Of a DNA stretch of 64,000 nucleotides, positions 18,391 to 27,117 are shown piece after piece (the stretch's first letter is position 1; every line of letters begins with the position of its first letter). The stretch is from Marinibaculum pumilum (GTDB taxonomy: Bacteria; Pseudomonadota; Alphaproteobacteria; Ferrovibrionales; Ferrovibrionaceae), in the NCBI RefSeq assembly GCF_042646425.1, contig NZ_JBHRTR010000023.1, positions 1 through 64,000 of the forward strand, in the 5' to 3' direction. The notes under the pieces are model-generated. The model was not told the DNA's origin. It was given only the letters and a program-made list of their open reading frames with translations, and searched no databases. Both the position numbers and the translations under genes were made by a program.

Positions 18391-18837
18391 TCAGCTCAGC
18401 AGCGGCAGCCGGCCGACGACCTTGGCGACCGCGTTGCGCGGGCCGTAAAGGGCAAGCCCGAGATATGAGAGCCGGTCCGCCGGCACCGCGCGGAGCATGG
18501 CGCCGAAGGCGTCATAATCCGTGGTCTCCTGCCCCTGCACGGGAAAGTCTACCAGGTCGAGGTCGCGCGCCAGTGCGCTCTCGCGCAGACCCGGCAGCGC
18601 ATCGCCTGGGGCCCCGAGAACGGCGATGCCGATCGGGATCAGACCCGGATGCTGCTGTCCGGACCCGTCGAGCAGTGGGGCGCCGGGCAGCCCGGGATGC
18701 CGGGCGCCCAGGGTCAGGGCCAGTACCGCGGCGGCATTCGCGGCGCGGCCGGACGGCAGGTCGCGATCGACGACGATGGCGCAGCGCATCGGCCGGACGA
18801 CGGCGTCATCATCGGGCAGGCGTGTTTCAGCGGGCAT
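18391..18837 (-). CDS. DUF2000-family protein
   Basis: The 148-residue product belongs to the DUF2000 family (proteins with a peptidyl-tRNA hydrolase 2-like fold and no assigned function). Key stretches are CAIVVDRDLPSGRAANAAAVLALTLG near the N-terminus, IGIAVLGAPGDALPGLRESA in the middle and DRLSYLGLALYGPRNAVAKVVGRLPLL at the C-terminus. The ATG at 18837 has an ideal GGAGG site. It is the first gene of a two-gene unit with the AraC regulator; such pairing is one I have seen in other proteobacteria. Confidence 0.8.
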   Translation of the reverse strand: MPAETRLPDDDAVVRPMRCAIVVDRDLPSGRAANAAAVLALTLGARHPGLPGAPLLDGSGQQHPGLIPIGIAVLGAPGDALPGLRESALARDLDLVDFPVQGQETTDYDAFGAMLRAVPADRLSYLGLALYGPRNAVAKVVGRLPLLS

Positions 18838-18930
18838 GTGCGGTCCTCCGGCTGGATTGGACCGGCAATCCTGCTGCCGCCGCATCGTCCTGTCTTGAAC
18901 CCTGTTGCAGGGCCGGGCCCGAAACGAAAC

Positions 18931-18958
18931 GGGCGGGCCCTCGGCCGAGGGCCCGCCC
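18931..18958 (-). terminator. icd terminator
   Basis: A 28-base perfect palindrome (GGGCGGGCCCTCGG and its complement) is flanked by GAAAC/GTTTC. On the minus strand it is followed by GTTTCGTTTC, a reasonable T-rich tail, 29 bases past the icd stop. Confidence 0.8.
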
Positions 18959-18987
18959 GCCTGTTTCCGGCGATGCCGGATCGAGGG

Positions 18988-20202
18988 TCAGTCCAGCGCC
19001 TTCTGCAGGCCCTGGTCCAGCTTGTCGAGGAACTGCTGGGTGGTCAGCCACTTCTGGTCGGGGCTGATCAGCAGCGCCAGGTCCTTGGTCATGAAGCCCG
19101 CCTCGATGGTGGAGACGCAGACCTTCTCCAGGGTCTCGGCGAAGACCTTCAGGCGGTCATTGCCGTCCAGCTTGGCGCGATGCTCCAGGCCGCGGGTCCA
19201 GGCGAAGATCGACGCGATCGGGTTGGTGGAGGTCGGGTTGCCCTTCTGGTGCTCGCGATAATGGCGGGTCACCGTACCGTGCGCGGCCTCGGCCTCGACC
19301 GTGCGGCCGTCCGGCGACATCAGCACGGAAGTCATCAGACCCAGCGAGCCGAAGCCCTGCGCCACGGTGTCGGACTGCACGTCGCCGTCGTAGTTCTTGC
19401 AGGCCCAGACGAACTTGCCGTTCCACTTCAGGGCGCAGGCGACCATGTCGTCGATCAGGCGATGCTCGTAGGTGATGTTCTTCGCCTTGAACTTGTCGGC
19501 GAACTCCGCGTCGTAGACCTCCTGGAACAGGTCCTTGAAGCGGCCGTCATAGGCCTTCAGGATCGTGTTCTTGGTGGACATGTAGAGCGGCCAGCCGCGG
19601 TCGAGCGCGAAGTTCATGCTGGCGCGGGCGAAGTCCCGGATCGAGCCGTCCAGGTTGTACATGGCCATCGCCACGCCGGATTCCGGGAAGTCGAAGACCT
19701 CGTGCTCGATCGGCTCGCCGCCGCCCTCGGGCACGAACTTGATGGTCAGCTTGCCCTTGCCCGGGATCTTGAAGTCGGTGGCGCGGTACTGGTCGCCGAA
19801 GGCATGGCGGCCAATCACGATCGGGTCGGTCCAGTGCGGCACCAGGCGCGGCACGTTGGAGCAGATGATCGGCTCGCGGAACACGGTGCCGCCCAGGATG
19901 TTGCGGATCGTGCCGTTCGGCGACCGCCACATCTTCTTCAGGCCGAATTCCTCCACCCGCTGCTCGTCCGGGGTGATGGTGGCGCATTTCACGCCGACGC
20001 CATGCTTCCTGATCGCCTCGGCGGCATCGATGGTGATCTGGTCGTCGGTCTTGTCGCGGGCCTCGATCCCCAGGTCGTAGTACAGCAGCTCGACGTCCAG
20101 ATAGGGGAGGATCAGCTTCTCCTTGATGAACTGCCAGATGATGCGGGTCATCTCGTCGCCATCGAGTTCGACGACGGGATTCTCAACCTTGATCTTGCTC
20201 AT
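18988..20202 (-). CDS. icd: NADP-dependent isocitrate dehydrogenase
   Basis: Icd oxidatively decarboxylates isocitrate to 2-oxoglutarate in the TCA cycle, yielding NADPH. The 404-residue product is of the homodimeric, eukaryote-like type common in alphaproteobacteria. Visible are NPVVELDGDEMTRIIW at the N-terminus, SPNGTIRNILGGTVFREPI (isocitrate binding; Ser and Asn), the metal-binding segment NYDGDVQSD, and AAHGTVTRHYREHQKG for the nucleotide pocket. It stands alone and ends at a strong terminator. Confidence 0.98.
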   Translation of the reverse strand: MSKIKVENPVVELDGDEMTRIIWQFIKEKLILPYLDVELLYYDLGIEARDKTDDQITIDAAEAIRKHGVGVKCATITPDEQRVEEFGLKKMWRSPNGTIRNILGGTVFREPIICSNVPRLVPHWTDPIVIGRHAFGDQYRATDFKIPGKGKLTIKFVPEGGGEPIEHEVFDFPESGVAMAMYNLDGSIRDFARASMNFALDRGWPLYMSTKNTILKAYDGRFKDLFQEVYDAEFADKFKAKNITYEHRLIDDMVACALKWNGKFVWACKNYDGDVQSDTVAQGFGSLGLMTSVLMSPDGRTVEAEAAHGTVTRHYREHQKGNPTSTNPIASIFAWTRGLEHRAKLDGNDRLKVFAETLEKVCVSTIEAGFMTKDLALLISPDQKWLTTQQFLDKLDQGLQKALD

Positions 20203-20384
20203 GCTCCCCTCGGTGCTGAATTGGAACCGGTGCGGTGCGACGGCCGTGGCCCGGCAATGCGGCCCGCCGTTGCAGTCGTATGTCGCGGCGGCTTATAGCA
20301 TCGGCACCTGCCGGCGGAAAACCGACCAGGACGGGAATCCCTCCGCCGGCCGGGGATGCCGCCTTCCGCCGCCCTGGCCCGGGG

Positions 20385-20939
20385 CTATTTTTCTGCGCCG
20401 AGCGCGGCCAGGACCGCATTCGCATCCGGGGCGAAGGACAGGTAGCCGTGCACTGCCTCGCCGGCGAAGCCGGCTTGCACGATATGGTCCAGCATGTCGG
20501 CCAGCGGGCGCCAATAGCCCTCGCGGTCGAGGACGACGATCGGCTTGTCATGCAGTCCCAGATGCCGCCAGGTCAGGATCTCGAATCCCTCGTCCAGGCT
20601 GCCGATGCCGCCCGGCAGCAGGACGAAGGCGTCGGACAGCGCGTACATGCGCTCCTTCCGCTGGTGCATGGTCTCCACCACCTCCAGGGTGGAGAGGCCC
20701 GGGTGACCGACCTCGATCTCTTCCAGGATGCGGGGAATGACGCCGATCGCCGTGCCGCCGCCGGCCATCACCGCGTCGGCGATGACGCCCATCAGGCCCA
20801 CCCGGCCGCCGCCATAGATCAGGGTCATGCCGTTGCGCGCCAGGCCGGCGCCCAGCGCGCGCGCGGCCTCGGCATGGCCCGGGTCATGGCCGGTGCGGGA
20901 TCCGCAGAACACGCAGACGGTGCGGATGTCGGAAGGCAA
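20385..20939 (-). CDS. LOG-family nucleotide 5'-monophosphate phosphoribohydrolase
   Basis: The 184-residue product is a LOG/TIGR00730 protein. Members cleave the ribose-5-phosphate from cytokinin- or purine-type nucleoside monophosphates; several bacterial ones act on AMP-like substrates. The two signatures are intact: YGGGRVGLMG (about residues 40-49) and LPGGIGSLDEGFE (about 95-107). VCVFCGSRTG at the N-terminus is also typical. I chose a TTG start at 20939 because AGGAG lies about 8 bases upstream and the product then has the family length; the open frame is far longer but has no homology there. Confidence 0.88.
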   Translation of the reverse strand: MPSDIRTVCVFCGSRTGHDPGHAEAARALGAGLARNGMTLIYGGGRVGLMGVIADAVMAGGGTAIGVIPRILEEIEVGHPGLSTLEVVETMHQRKERMYALSDAFVLLPGGIGSLDEGFEILTWRHLGLHDKPIVVLDREGYWRPLADMLDHIVQAGFAGEAVHGYLSFAPDANAVLAALGAEK

Positions 20940-21177
20940 GGCGTTCTCCTGGACTGGGAAAGAGGCGACCGGGAAAGCGTTGACATAGACAGGGGCGGGG
21001 GACGGCGTCCAGACCTCATTCGCCGCCGCACACGTTCGCGTGACCGGCGGGGGGCCCGCTTGCCCCGCTGCAGCTGCCCGCTGCCTAATCGCGGCGGGCC
21101 GCAGAAGCCCAGGGGCGATGTCGCTGGAGCGGACCCGCATTCCGGTGCGGGCCGGAACTGAACGCAAGGAGCCGGGA

Positions 21178-21624
21178 ATGGGGCGCAGGACGGGAATCTT
21201 CGGGCATGTCGCGGCGATTGCCGCCGCCGCGGCGATGGTCGCCGCCAGCGGGGGGGCGATGGCCGACGTGCTCGCGGAGCGCGAGGCCGGGTTCAAGCAG
21301 AACCTGAAGAACATGAAGGCGATGGCGGCTTCGCTGAAGGCGGGCGAGGTCAAGGCCATGCAGGCGCCGGCGGAGGAGATCGCGGCCTATGCCGCGAAGA
21401 TCCCGGACCTGTTCCCGGCCGGCTCCGGCGAGGGCGATACCGAAGCGTTGCCGACGATCTGGCAGGACTGGGACGATTTCACCGCCAAGGCGAAGGCCAA
21501 TGGCGACGCGGCGATGGTGCTCGCCAAAGCGGCGGCAGGCGGCGATGCGGCGGAAGCGGGTGCGGCACTGAAGGCACTGGGCGGCACCTGCGGTGCCTGC
21601 CACGACAAGTTCCGCAAGGAGTGA
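21178..21624 (+). CDS. Cytochrome c'
   Basis: Cytochromes c' are periplasmic four-helix haem proteins; some bind or scavenge nitric oxide, but the role is often unknown. The 148-residue precursor has a signal peptide (about residues 1-32, cleaving after AMA) and a mature helical domain starting with EREAGFKQNLKNMKAMAASLKAG. The C-terminal haem motif is CGACH (C138, C141, H142), where cytochromes c' carry it. The ATG follows a CAAGGAGCCGGGA site. A b-type cytochrome gene is convergent 91 bases downstream. Confidence 0.92.
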   Translation: MGRRTGIFGHVAAIAAAAAMVAASGGAMADVLAEREAGFKQNLKNMKAMAASLKAGEVKAMQAPAEEIAAYAAKIPDLFPAGSGEGDTEALPTIWQDWDDFTAKAKANGDAAMVLAKAAAGGDAAEAGAALKALGGTCGACHDKFRKE

Positions 21625-21715
21625 CCCTGGCGGCCGGCAGCCCCGCCCGCGGCGGACAGGGGGTGCCGGCCCCATATCCGCAAGGGCCGGCCCCCGTTGC
21701 GGAATGCCGCGGCGG

Positions 21716-22402
21716 TCAGAACGGCTGCAAGGCGTCCAGGACGAGCGCGGTCGCCGCCGTCACGACGATCAGCACGGCCAGGCCCAGCCAGGCCGGGACG
21801 AAATGCTTCTCGCGGCGGTCCGCGGTACCGTCGGCCGGCCATGAGGCTCGCCCGGTGAGCATCGGCAGGATCAGGTTGTCCCGCTTGACGATCCAGTAGA
21901 GCAGGACGGCGAGGATGTGCACGATGGCGAGCGCCAGCAGCAGGTTGAACAGCAGGTGGTGCAGACTGGTGAGGGTCTTGGCGAGGCCCTCCGGCGCGAA
22001 CTGACGCAGCGGCCCCTCGAACAGGATGTCGTCGCTGGCGAACAGGCCTGTGACGACCTGGGCCGTCACGATCAGAAGCAGCAGCGCCACCATGGCGCCG
22101 CCTGCCGGGTTGTGGCCCTGCCAATGTCCGGTACTGCCCTGCAGCACACCCTTCAGATAGCGCAGGATCGCGCCCGGCCCGCGAACGAAATCGGCGAACC
22201 GTGACGTCCGGCTGCCCGCGAAGCCCCAGAGCAGGCGGAACAGCAGCAGCCCGGCAAGCAGATAGCCGCTCAGGGCATGGATCTCCCACGCCTCGTTCTC
22301 ACCGGAGATCCAGGAGACGACCAGCAGGACCGCCATCGCCCAGTGGAAGAGCCGGGTGGCAGGGTCCCAGATGCGGATCCGGGCGGTCGGGCGATCGTCC
22401 AT
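21716..22402 (-). CDS. Cytochrome b561-type membrane protein
   Basis: The 228-residue product is a small di-haem b-type cytochrome of the b561 / Ni-Fe-hydrogenase-b family. It starts RIRIWDPATRLFHWAMAVLLV, in which the His before WAM is a probable haem ligand, followed by further membrane helices with IHALSGYLLAGLLLFRLLWGF and LHHLLFNLLLALAIVHILAVLLYW. Such proteins pass electrons between the quinone pool and periplasmic partners; the convergent cytochrome c' is a plausible partner. The ATG at 22402 is preceded by GAGAGG. Confidence 0.9.
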   Translation of the reverse strand: MDDRPTARIRIWDPATRLFHWAMAVLLVVSWISGENEAWEIHALSGYLLAGLLLFRLLWGFAGSRTSRFADFVRGPGAILRYLKGVLQGSTGHWQGHNPAGGAMVALLLLIVTAQVVTGLFASDDILFEGPLRQFAPEGLAKTLTSLHHLLFNLLLALAIVHILAVLLYWIVKRDNLILPMLTGRASWPADGTADRREKHFVPAWLGLAVLIVVTAATALVLDALQPF

Positions 22403-22463
22403 CCATGCCTCTCGACGCGGCAGTGCCGGCAAACCGTTGGGCTGCTTTCGAAAAATCCTGAAC

Positions 22464-22482
22464 TGAATGATAATGCCGATGC
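22464..22482. promoter_or_regulatory. Weak Fur-like site before the b561 gene
   Basis: TGAATGATAATGCCGATGC contains GATAATG, reminiscent of a Fur half-box, in an unusually AT-rich patch 62 bases upstream of the b561 start. Only one half matches well, so this is a weak call. Confidence 0.2.
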
Positions 22483-22578
22483 AACGAAACCGGCACCTGC
22501 CGCCTGCGCCCGGGCCCGCATGCGGTTGCCGCATATGGTTTGCGTGGCGGGATCCTTCTTCCGACCGGAGTGTGTTGA

Positions 22579-24522
22579 GTGAATCGCAGTCGCGTCATCA
22601 TTGCTGTCGGGATCGTGGTCCTGATCCTGATCGGCCTGTTCGCATGGCTGGGCGGCGACGATCCGGCCGAATCCCCGGTTGCCGGACGGCCACAGGAAGC
22701 GGGCCAGGACAGCACGACCGCCGCATCGTCAGACACGGCTTCTCCGGCAGAGACGGGTGCTGCCACCGGAACCACGACCGACGGCCAGGTAGGGACGGAC
22801 GTTGACGGCGAGAGCGGTGGCGAAGGCCGCGAAGCCGCCGAGGCTGCACCTGACGAGACGGCCGCGCCCCAGGCCGCGGCCGTCGAGAGCGGCGGCGAGA
22901 CGACGGCAGCGCGGCCGGTGGCCACGTCGCCGGAGACCAACGGTCCGGAGTCCGCTGGACCTGAGAGCGCGACGAATAGCGGTAATGCCTCCGACAGGTC
23001 GGCGACGGCGAGCACCGCCGATGACAGCGGGATCGCCAGCCGGGCCCCGTCTTCGGGCGCGGATGCGGCCTCCGGGCAGGTGGCCGAGGTGACCGAGGCG
23101 CCGGATGCGGGCACCCGCCCGGCCGCGGCGGACGCAGGCGGCGACGGCTCCACCGGGGGCATGGGCTCGGGGACGGTCGCTGAAATGCAGCCGCCGCGGC
23201 GCGATGCGCCCGCGGAGCAGGCGCAGTCCACCACACAGCCGGCGGAGGAAACGCCGGCATCCGGTACCACGGCCGTGCCGAAGCCGGAGGCGGACGAACA
23301 GCCGGCGGCCGGGGAGCGCGAGGTCGCAGCCCTGCCGCCGGAGCGGACGGCGCCGGAGCGGCAGTCTCCCGACCGGCAGCCGGCCGCTCAGCAATCCGCC
23401 GGTCAGCAATCGGCAGGGCAGCAATCGGCAGGGCAGCAATCGGCGGGACAGCAATCGGCGGGGCAGCCGCCGCCGACGGCCGATGAGCCGCGCGCCGGCG
23501 ATGACCGCCCGTCCGGGAGCCGCGATGCGCGTGACGATGCAGGACGCCCTGCCGGCGAGACGCCGGAACAGACGACCGCCCTGGAGCATCGGACCCGCGA
23601 AGGAACAGGAAGCGCGACTTCCGATACGTCCGGCACACGCGCCGGCCCGTCCGACCAAGTCAGCGGGGCGGTAGGGGCACCGCTCCCCAGCTTCGACATC
23701 GTACGGATCAGCCAGGACTGCCGCGCCGTGATTGCCGGCCGGGCGATGCCGCGTGCCGTGGTCGAGGTCAGCCTGGGGGAGGACCTGCTGGGTCAGGTGA
23801 CAGCGGACCGCCGCGGCGAATGGGTGCTGATCCCGGACCAGCCGCTGCGCCCGGGGCCGGGGGAGATGCGCCTGTCGGTCACGCCGCAGGACGGCCCGTC
23901 GGTGACCGGGCGCGAAGGCGTGATCGTGTCGGTGCCCGATTGCGGCGGCGGCGAGGGCGAGGGGCAGGAGATCATCGCGGTCCGGACGGACGACCGGGAC
24001 AGCCGGCCGAGCCGGGTCCTGCAACTGCCCGGCATGAGCGGCCCGGGCGGCGACCTGCGGCTGGATGCCGTCGACTATGACGAGGCCGGCAAGCTGATCC
24101 TGTCCGGCCGTGCGGAACCGTCGACCCGGGTCAACATCTACGCCAACAACGCGCCGGTCGGACAGGTCCGTACCGACGATGAGGGGCGCTGGTCCCTGCT
24201 GGTCGACGATAAGGTGCCTCTGGGCCCGCAGACCCTGCGGCTGGACCAGGTGGGCGCGCGCGGGACGGTGAAGTCGCGGGTGGAGTTTCCATTCAGCCGG
24301 GCCAGTTTCAGCGACCTGGACCTGAACGACCGCAACGTGATCGTGCAGCCCGGCAACAGCCTCTGGCGGATCGCCCGCCGGGTCTATGGCGAGGGCCTGC
24401 GCTATACGGTGATCTACAAGGCGAATGCGGAGCAGATCCGGGATCCGGACCTGATCTATCCGGGCCAGATCTTCAGCCTGCCCGGCGAGGGCGGGGAGGG
24501 AGAGGCCGCCAGCCGCGGCTAG
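22579..24522 (+). CDS. Large membrane-anchored LysM protein with disordered linker
   Basis: The 647-residue product has an N-terminal membrane anchor (about residues 5-24), then about 330 residues of Ala/Gly/Glu/Ser/Thr-rich low-complexity sequence that includes five SAGQQ-type repeats. After this come two repeated beta-rich segments (about 375-460 and 480-575; each reads roughly GRAxPRAxVxV...G-V-AD-xGxW) that look like bacterial Ig-like domains. A C-terminal LysM domain (about 587-635, VQPGNSLWRIARRVYG...IYPGQIFSLP) binds peptidoglycan. This arrangement suggests an inner-membrane protein reaching through the periplasm to the wall. The GTG start has GGAG 9 bases upstream. Similar proteins are annotated only as LysM proteins. 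Confidence 0.88.
   Translation: MNRSRVIIAVGIVVLILIGLFAWLGGDDPAESPVAGRPQEAGQDSTTAASSDTASPAETGAATGTTTDGQVGTDVDGESGGEGREAAEAAPDETAAPQAAAVESGGETTAARPVATSPETNGPESAGPESATNSGNASDRSATASTADDSGIASRAPSSGADAASGQVAEVTEAPDAGTRPAAADAGGDGSTGGMGSGTVAEMQPPRRDAPAEQAQSTTQPAEETPASGTTAVPKPEADEQPAAGEREVAALPPERTAPERQSPDRQPAAQQSAGQQSAGQQSAGQQSAGQQSAGQPPPTADEPRAGDDRPSGSRDARDDAGRPAGETPEQTTALEHRTREGTGSATSDTSGTRAGPSDQVSGAVGAPLPSFDIVRISQDCRAVIAGRAMPRAVVEVSLGEDLLGQVTADRRGEWVLIPDQPLRPGPGEMRLSVTPQDGPSVTGREGVIVSVPDCGGGEGEGQEIIAVRTDDRDSRPSRVLQLPGMSGPGGDLRLDAVDYDEAGKLILSGRAEPSTRVNIYANNAPVGQVRTDDEGRWSLLVDDKVPLGPQTLRLDQVGARGTVKSRVEFPFSRASFSDLDLNDRNVIVQPGNSLWRIARRVYGEGLRYTVIYKANAEQIRDPDLIYPGQIFSLPGEGGEGEAASRG
23389..23463 (+). repeat. 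Five 15-bp tandem repeats in the LysM gene
   Basis: Units of the form CAGCAATCGGCRGGG repeat five times with few changes, encoding Gln-Gln-Ser-Ala-Gly repeats. Near-identity at the DNA level suggests recent slippage; copy number may vary between strains. Confidence 0.85.
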
Positions 24523-24541
24523 GGGCTGCCCTGCCGTCCAG

Positions 24542-24946
24542 TCAGACAGCCCCGGTGCGGACCTCGTCCACCAGGCGCGCCATCGGCCGGGCGTCCAGCA
24601 GCATCACCACCGTCTTCGCCAGGATCGCCTCCGCGCTGAGCGGCCCATCGAAGGGCTTGCGCAGGATCAGGGTCAGCCGGCCGCGGTGAAGGGCGAGCTT
24701 GCGGTCGTCGCTGCGGCTCTGCCAGCGCAGCAGGTCCTTCAGGCGGCCGCGCTGTTCGGATGCCTCGGAGGTGAAGGGCAGGGGGCCCAGATCGGCGAAG
24801 GCGGTCAGGTGCATGTCGTCGTCCTGGCCGTCGCAGCGCACGCGGACGGAGCGGCCGTGCCAGGCAAAGGTGAAGACCGTCGGCAGGCCAAGCCGCAGGC
24901 CGGCCAGCCTGTCTTCGGTATCCTCCAGGATGTTCTTTTGGGTCAT
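24542..24946 (-). CDS. Uncharacterised small protein
   Basis: I do not recognise this 134-residue protein. It starts MTQKNILEDTEDRLAGLRLG and reads as a compact mixed alpha/beta domain: VFTFAWHGRSVRVRCDGQDDDMHLTAFADLGPLPFTSE (beta-rich), then a charged helix, RLTLILRKPFDGPLSAEAILAKTVVMLLDARPMARLVDEV. It has no signal peptide or membrane helix. It is convergent with the LysM gene (19 bases apart) and divergent from the ABC exporter, so it is a single-gene unit. Codon use is like its neighbours, supporting a real gene. Confidence 0.7.
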   Translation of the reverse strand: MTQKNILEDTEDRLAGLRLGLPTVFTFAWHGRSVRVRCDGQDDDMHLTAFADLGPLPFTSEASEQRGRLKDLLRWQSRSDDRKLALHRGRLTLILRKPFDGPLSAEAILAKTVVMLLDARPMARLVDEVRTGAV

Positions 24947-25130
24947 GGCACGTCCGCTTGCGCAGGACCGCCCTCCATTGGCGGCCTTTCCGATCGACTG
25001 GACTATATCGAGGAGTCCGTTTGCGAAATCCTAACGGCGCACGCACCCTTGTTCCGAGAGCCGTCATGTATCATTCCGAGACAAACTGCCAGCGCCGATC
25101 GGCTGCACCCGTTCGTCCTTCCGACAGGGG

Positions 25131-27110
25131 ATGTGCGTGAAGGGACGGGAGGACGGACCGGCTGACCGGTGGCGCGCCACTTCCGGTACAGGGGGAACGC
25201 AGGAGACCGGGCCAGGGGAAGCGGGTCTGCAGGACGGACCGGCGCGGGAGGCGGACGGCGAGTCCCCTGCGACGCCCCGCAGTCTGCGGGAGACGGTGGG
25301 CCGCCTGGGCCACTATCTCTGGCCGGCCGGCCGGCCCGACCTGAAGCGCAGGGTCGTCGTCGCGGTCGTCAGCCTGGCGGCGGCGAAGCTGGCGACCGTG
25401 ATCATGCCGATCTTCTACGGTCGTGCGGTCGACGCCCTGTCGCCGGGAAGCCTGTCGGCGGACGGCGACGCGGCCAAGGCGGTCGCCCTGCCGCTCGGCG
25501 TGATCCTGGCCTATGCGCTGGCCCGGTTCGGCATGCAGGGCTTTGCGCAGCTGCGGGACTTCGTCTTCGCACGGGTCGCCCAGTCGGCGGTGCGCCAGAG
25601 CGCGGTCGATGCCTTCCGTCACCTGCATGCCCTGTCGCTGCGCTTCCACCTGGAGCGCCGCACCGGCGGCCTGAGCCGGGTGATCGAACGCGGCACCAAG
25701 GGCATGGAGTTCGTCCTGACTTTCATGCTGTTCAACATCGTGCCGACCCTGCTGGAGATCGCCCTGGTGGTGGTGATCCTGGCGGAGATGTTCGACATCT
25801 GGTTCGCGGTGATCACCCTCGCCTCGGTCCTGGGCTTCGTCGGCTTCACCCTGACGGCGACGGAATGGCGTCTGAAGTTCCGCCGCTCGATGAACGAACG
25901 CGACACGGAAGCGAATACCCGTGCGGTGGACTCCCTGCTGAACTACGAGACGGTGAAGTACTTCGCCAACGAGAAGCTGGAGATCGACCGCTACGAAGGC
26001 GCGATGCGCGCCTATTCGCGCGCCGCGGTGGCCAGCCGCGGCAGCCTCGCCGCGCTCAATGCCGGTCAGGCCGCGATCATCGCCGCAGGCCTGGGCGGCG
26101 TGATGCTGCTGGCGGCGCTGGGGGTGATGCGGGGCAACCTGACCATCGGCGAGTTCGTGGCGGCGAACACCTACCTGATGCAGCTGTTCATGCCGCTGAA
26201 CTTCCTGGGCTTCGCCTATCGCGAGATCAAGCAGGGGCTGGTCGACATGGAGCGCATGTTCGACCTGATCGATACCCCACCGGAGGTCCGCGACGCGGCC
26301 CAGGCGGTGCCCCTGCAGGTGACCGACGGGGCGGTGGCGTTCCGGGACGTGGATTTCGCCTACGACCCCCGGCGGCCGGTGCTGTGCGGCGTCAGCTTCG
26401 AGGTGCCGGCCGGCCGCAAGATGGCGATCGTCGGGCCGTCGGGCGCCGGCAAGTCGACGATCACGCGCCTGCTCTACCGCTTCTACGATATCGGCAGCGG
26501 CCGGGTGGAGATCGACGGCCAGGACATCGCGACCGTGACCCAGGACAGCCTGCGCCGGGCGATCGGGATCGTCCCGCAGGACACCGTGCTGTTCAACGAC
26601 AGCATCGGCTACAACATCCGCTACGGCCGTCCCGAGGCCAGCGACGCAGAGGTCGAGGCGGCGGCGCGGGCGGCGCAGATCCACGACTTCGTTGCCGGCC
26701 TGCCGGACGGCTATGACACCCTGGTGGGGGAGCGCGGGCTGAAACTCTCCGGCGGCGAAAAGCAGCGGGTGGCGATCGCCCGGGCGCTGCTGAAGGATCC
26801 GCCGGTGATGGTGTTCGACGAGGCGACCTCCGCGCTGGACAGCGAAACCGAGAAGCAGATCCAGTCCAGCCTGGACCGGGTGGCGGCGCGGCGCACCACC
26901 CTGGTGATCGCCCATCGCCTGTCGACGGTGGTGGATGCCGACGAGATCCTGGTGCTGATCGACGGCCGCATCGCCGAGCGCGGCCGCCATGCGGACCTGC
27001 TGTCCCAGGGTGGCGCCTATGCCGCCCTCTGGGCCCGGCAGCAGCGCGACCCGGCGGCGGAGGAGACCGCGGCACCGGGGCAGGAGGCCAGCGCGGCCGC
27101 CAGCAGCTGA
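25131..27110 (+). CDS. Atm1-type ABC exporter (fused membrane and ATPase domains)
   Basis: The 659-residue product is a half-transporter of the Atm1/HMT1 family. Members export glutathione-linked sulfur or metal compounds and, in alphaproteobacteria, oxidised glutathione derivatives. After about 60 disordered residues comes a six-helix membrane domain (about 80-360) with the family-typical DSLLNYETVKYFANEKLE segment. The ATPase domain follows: Walker A GPSGAGKST (from about residue 435), Q-loop IVPQDTVLFND, signature LSGGEKQRVAIARAL, Walker B VMVFDEATSALD, and H-loop IAHRLSTV. All catalytic motifs are intact. It ends 7 bases from the convergent RND gene. Confidence 0.92.
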   Translation: MCVKGREDGPADRWRATSGTGGTQETGPGEAGLQDGPAREADGESPATPRSLRETVGRLGHYLWPAGRPDLKRRVVVAVVSLAAAKLATVIMPIFYGRAVDALSPGSLSADGDAAKAVALPLGVILAYALARFGMQGFAQLRDFVFARVAQSAVRQSAVDAFRHLHALSLRFHLERRTGGLSRVIERGTKGMEFVLTFMLFNIVPTLLEIALVVVILAEMFDIWFAVITLASVLGFVGFTLTATEWRLKFRRSMNERDTEANTRAVDSLLNYETVKYFANEKLEIDRYEGAMRAYSRAAVASRGSLAALNAGQAAIIAAGLGGVMLLAALGVMRGNLTIGEFVAANTYLMQLFMPLNFLGFAYREIKQGLVDMERMFDLIDTPPEVRDAAQAVPLQVTDGAVAFRDVDFAYDPRRPVLCGVSFEVPAGRKMAIVGPSGAGKSTITRLLYRFYDIGSGRVEIDGQDIATVTQDSLRRAIGIVPQDTVLFNDSIGYNIRYGRPEASDAEVEAAARAAQIHDFVAGLPDGYDTLVGERGLKLSGGEKQRVAIARALLKDPPVMVFDEATSALDSETEKQIQSSLDRVAARRTTLVIAHRLSTVVDADEILVLIDGRIAERGRHADLLSQGGAYAALWARQQRDPAAEETAAPGQEASAAASS

Positions 27111-27117
27111 GCGACCG

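Noticed and set aside
18649..20298. Long open frame opposite icd (about 549 codons)
   Set aside because: It mirrors the icd gene on the other strand and reads as low-complexity Arg/Gly/Val-rich sequence without any domain. High GC keeps stop codons rare in shadow frames.
23389..23463. Short regular repeats resembling a CRISPR array
   Set aside because: The 15-bp units are directly adjacent, in frame, and encode a Gln/Ser/Ala/Gly repeat in a LysM protein; there are no spacers or cas genes.
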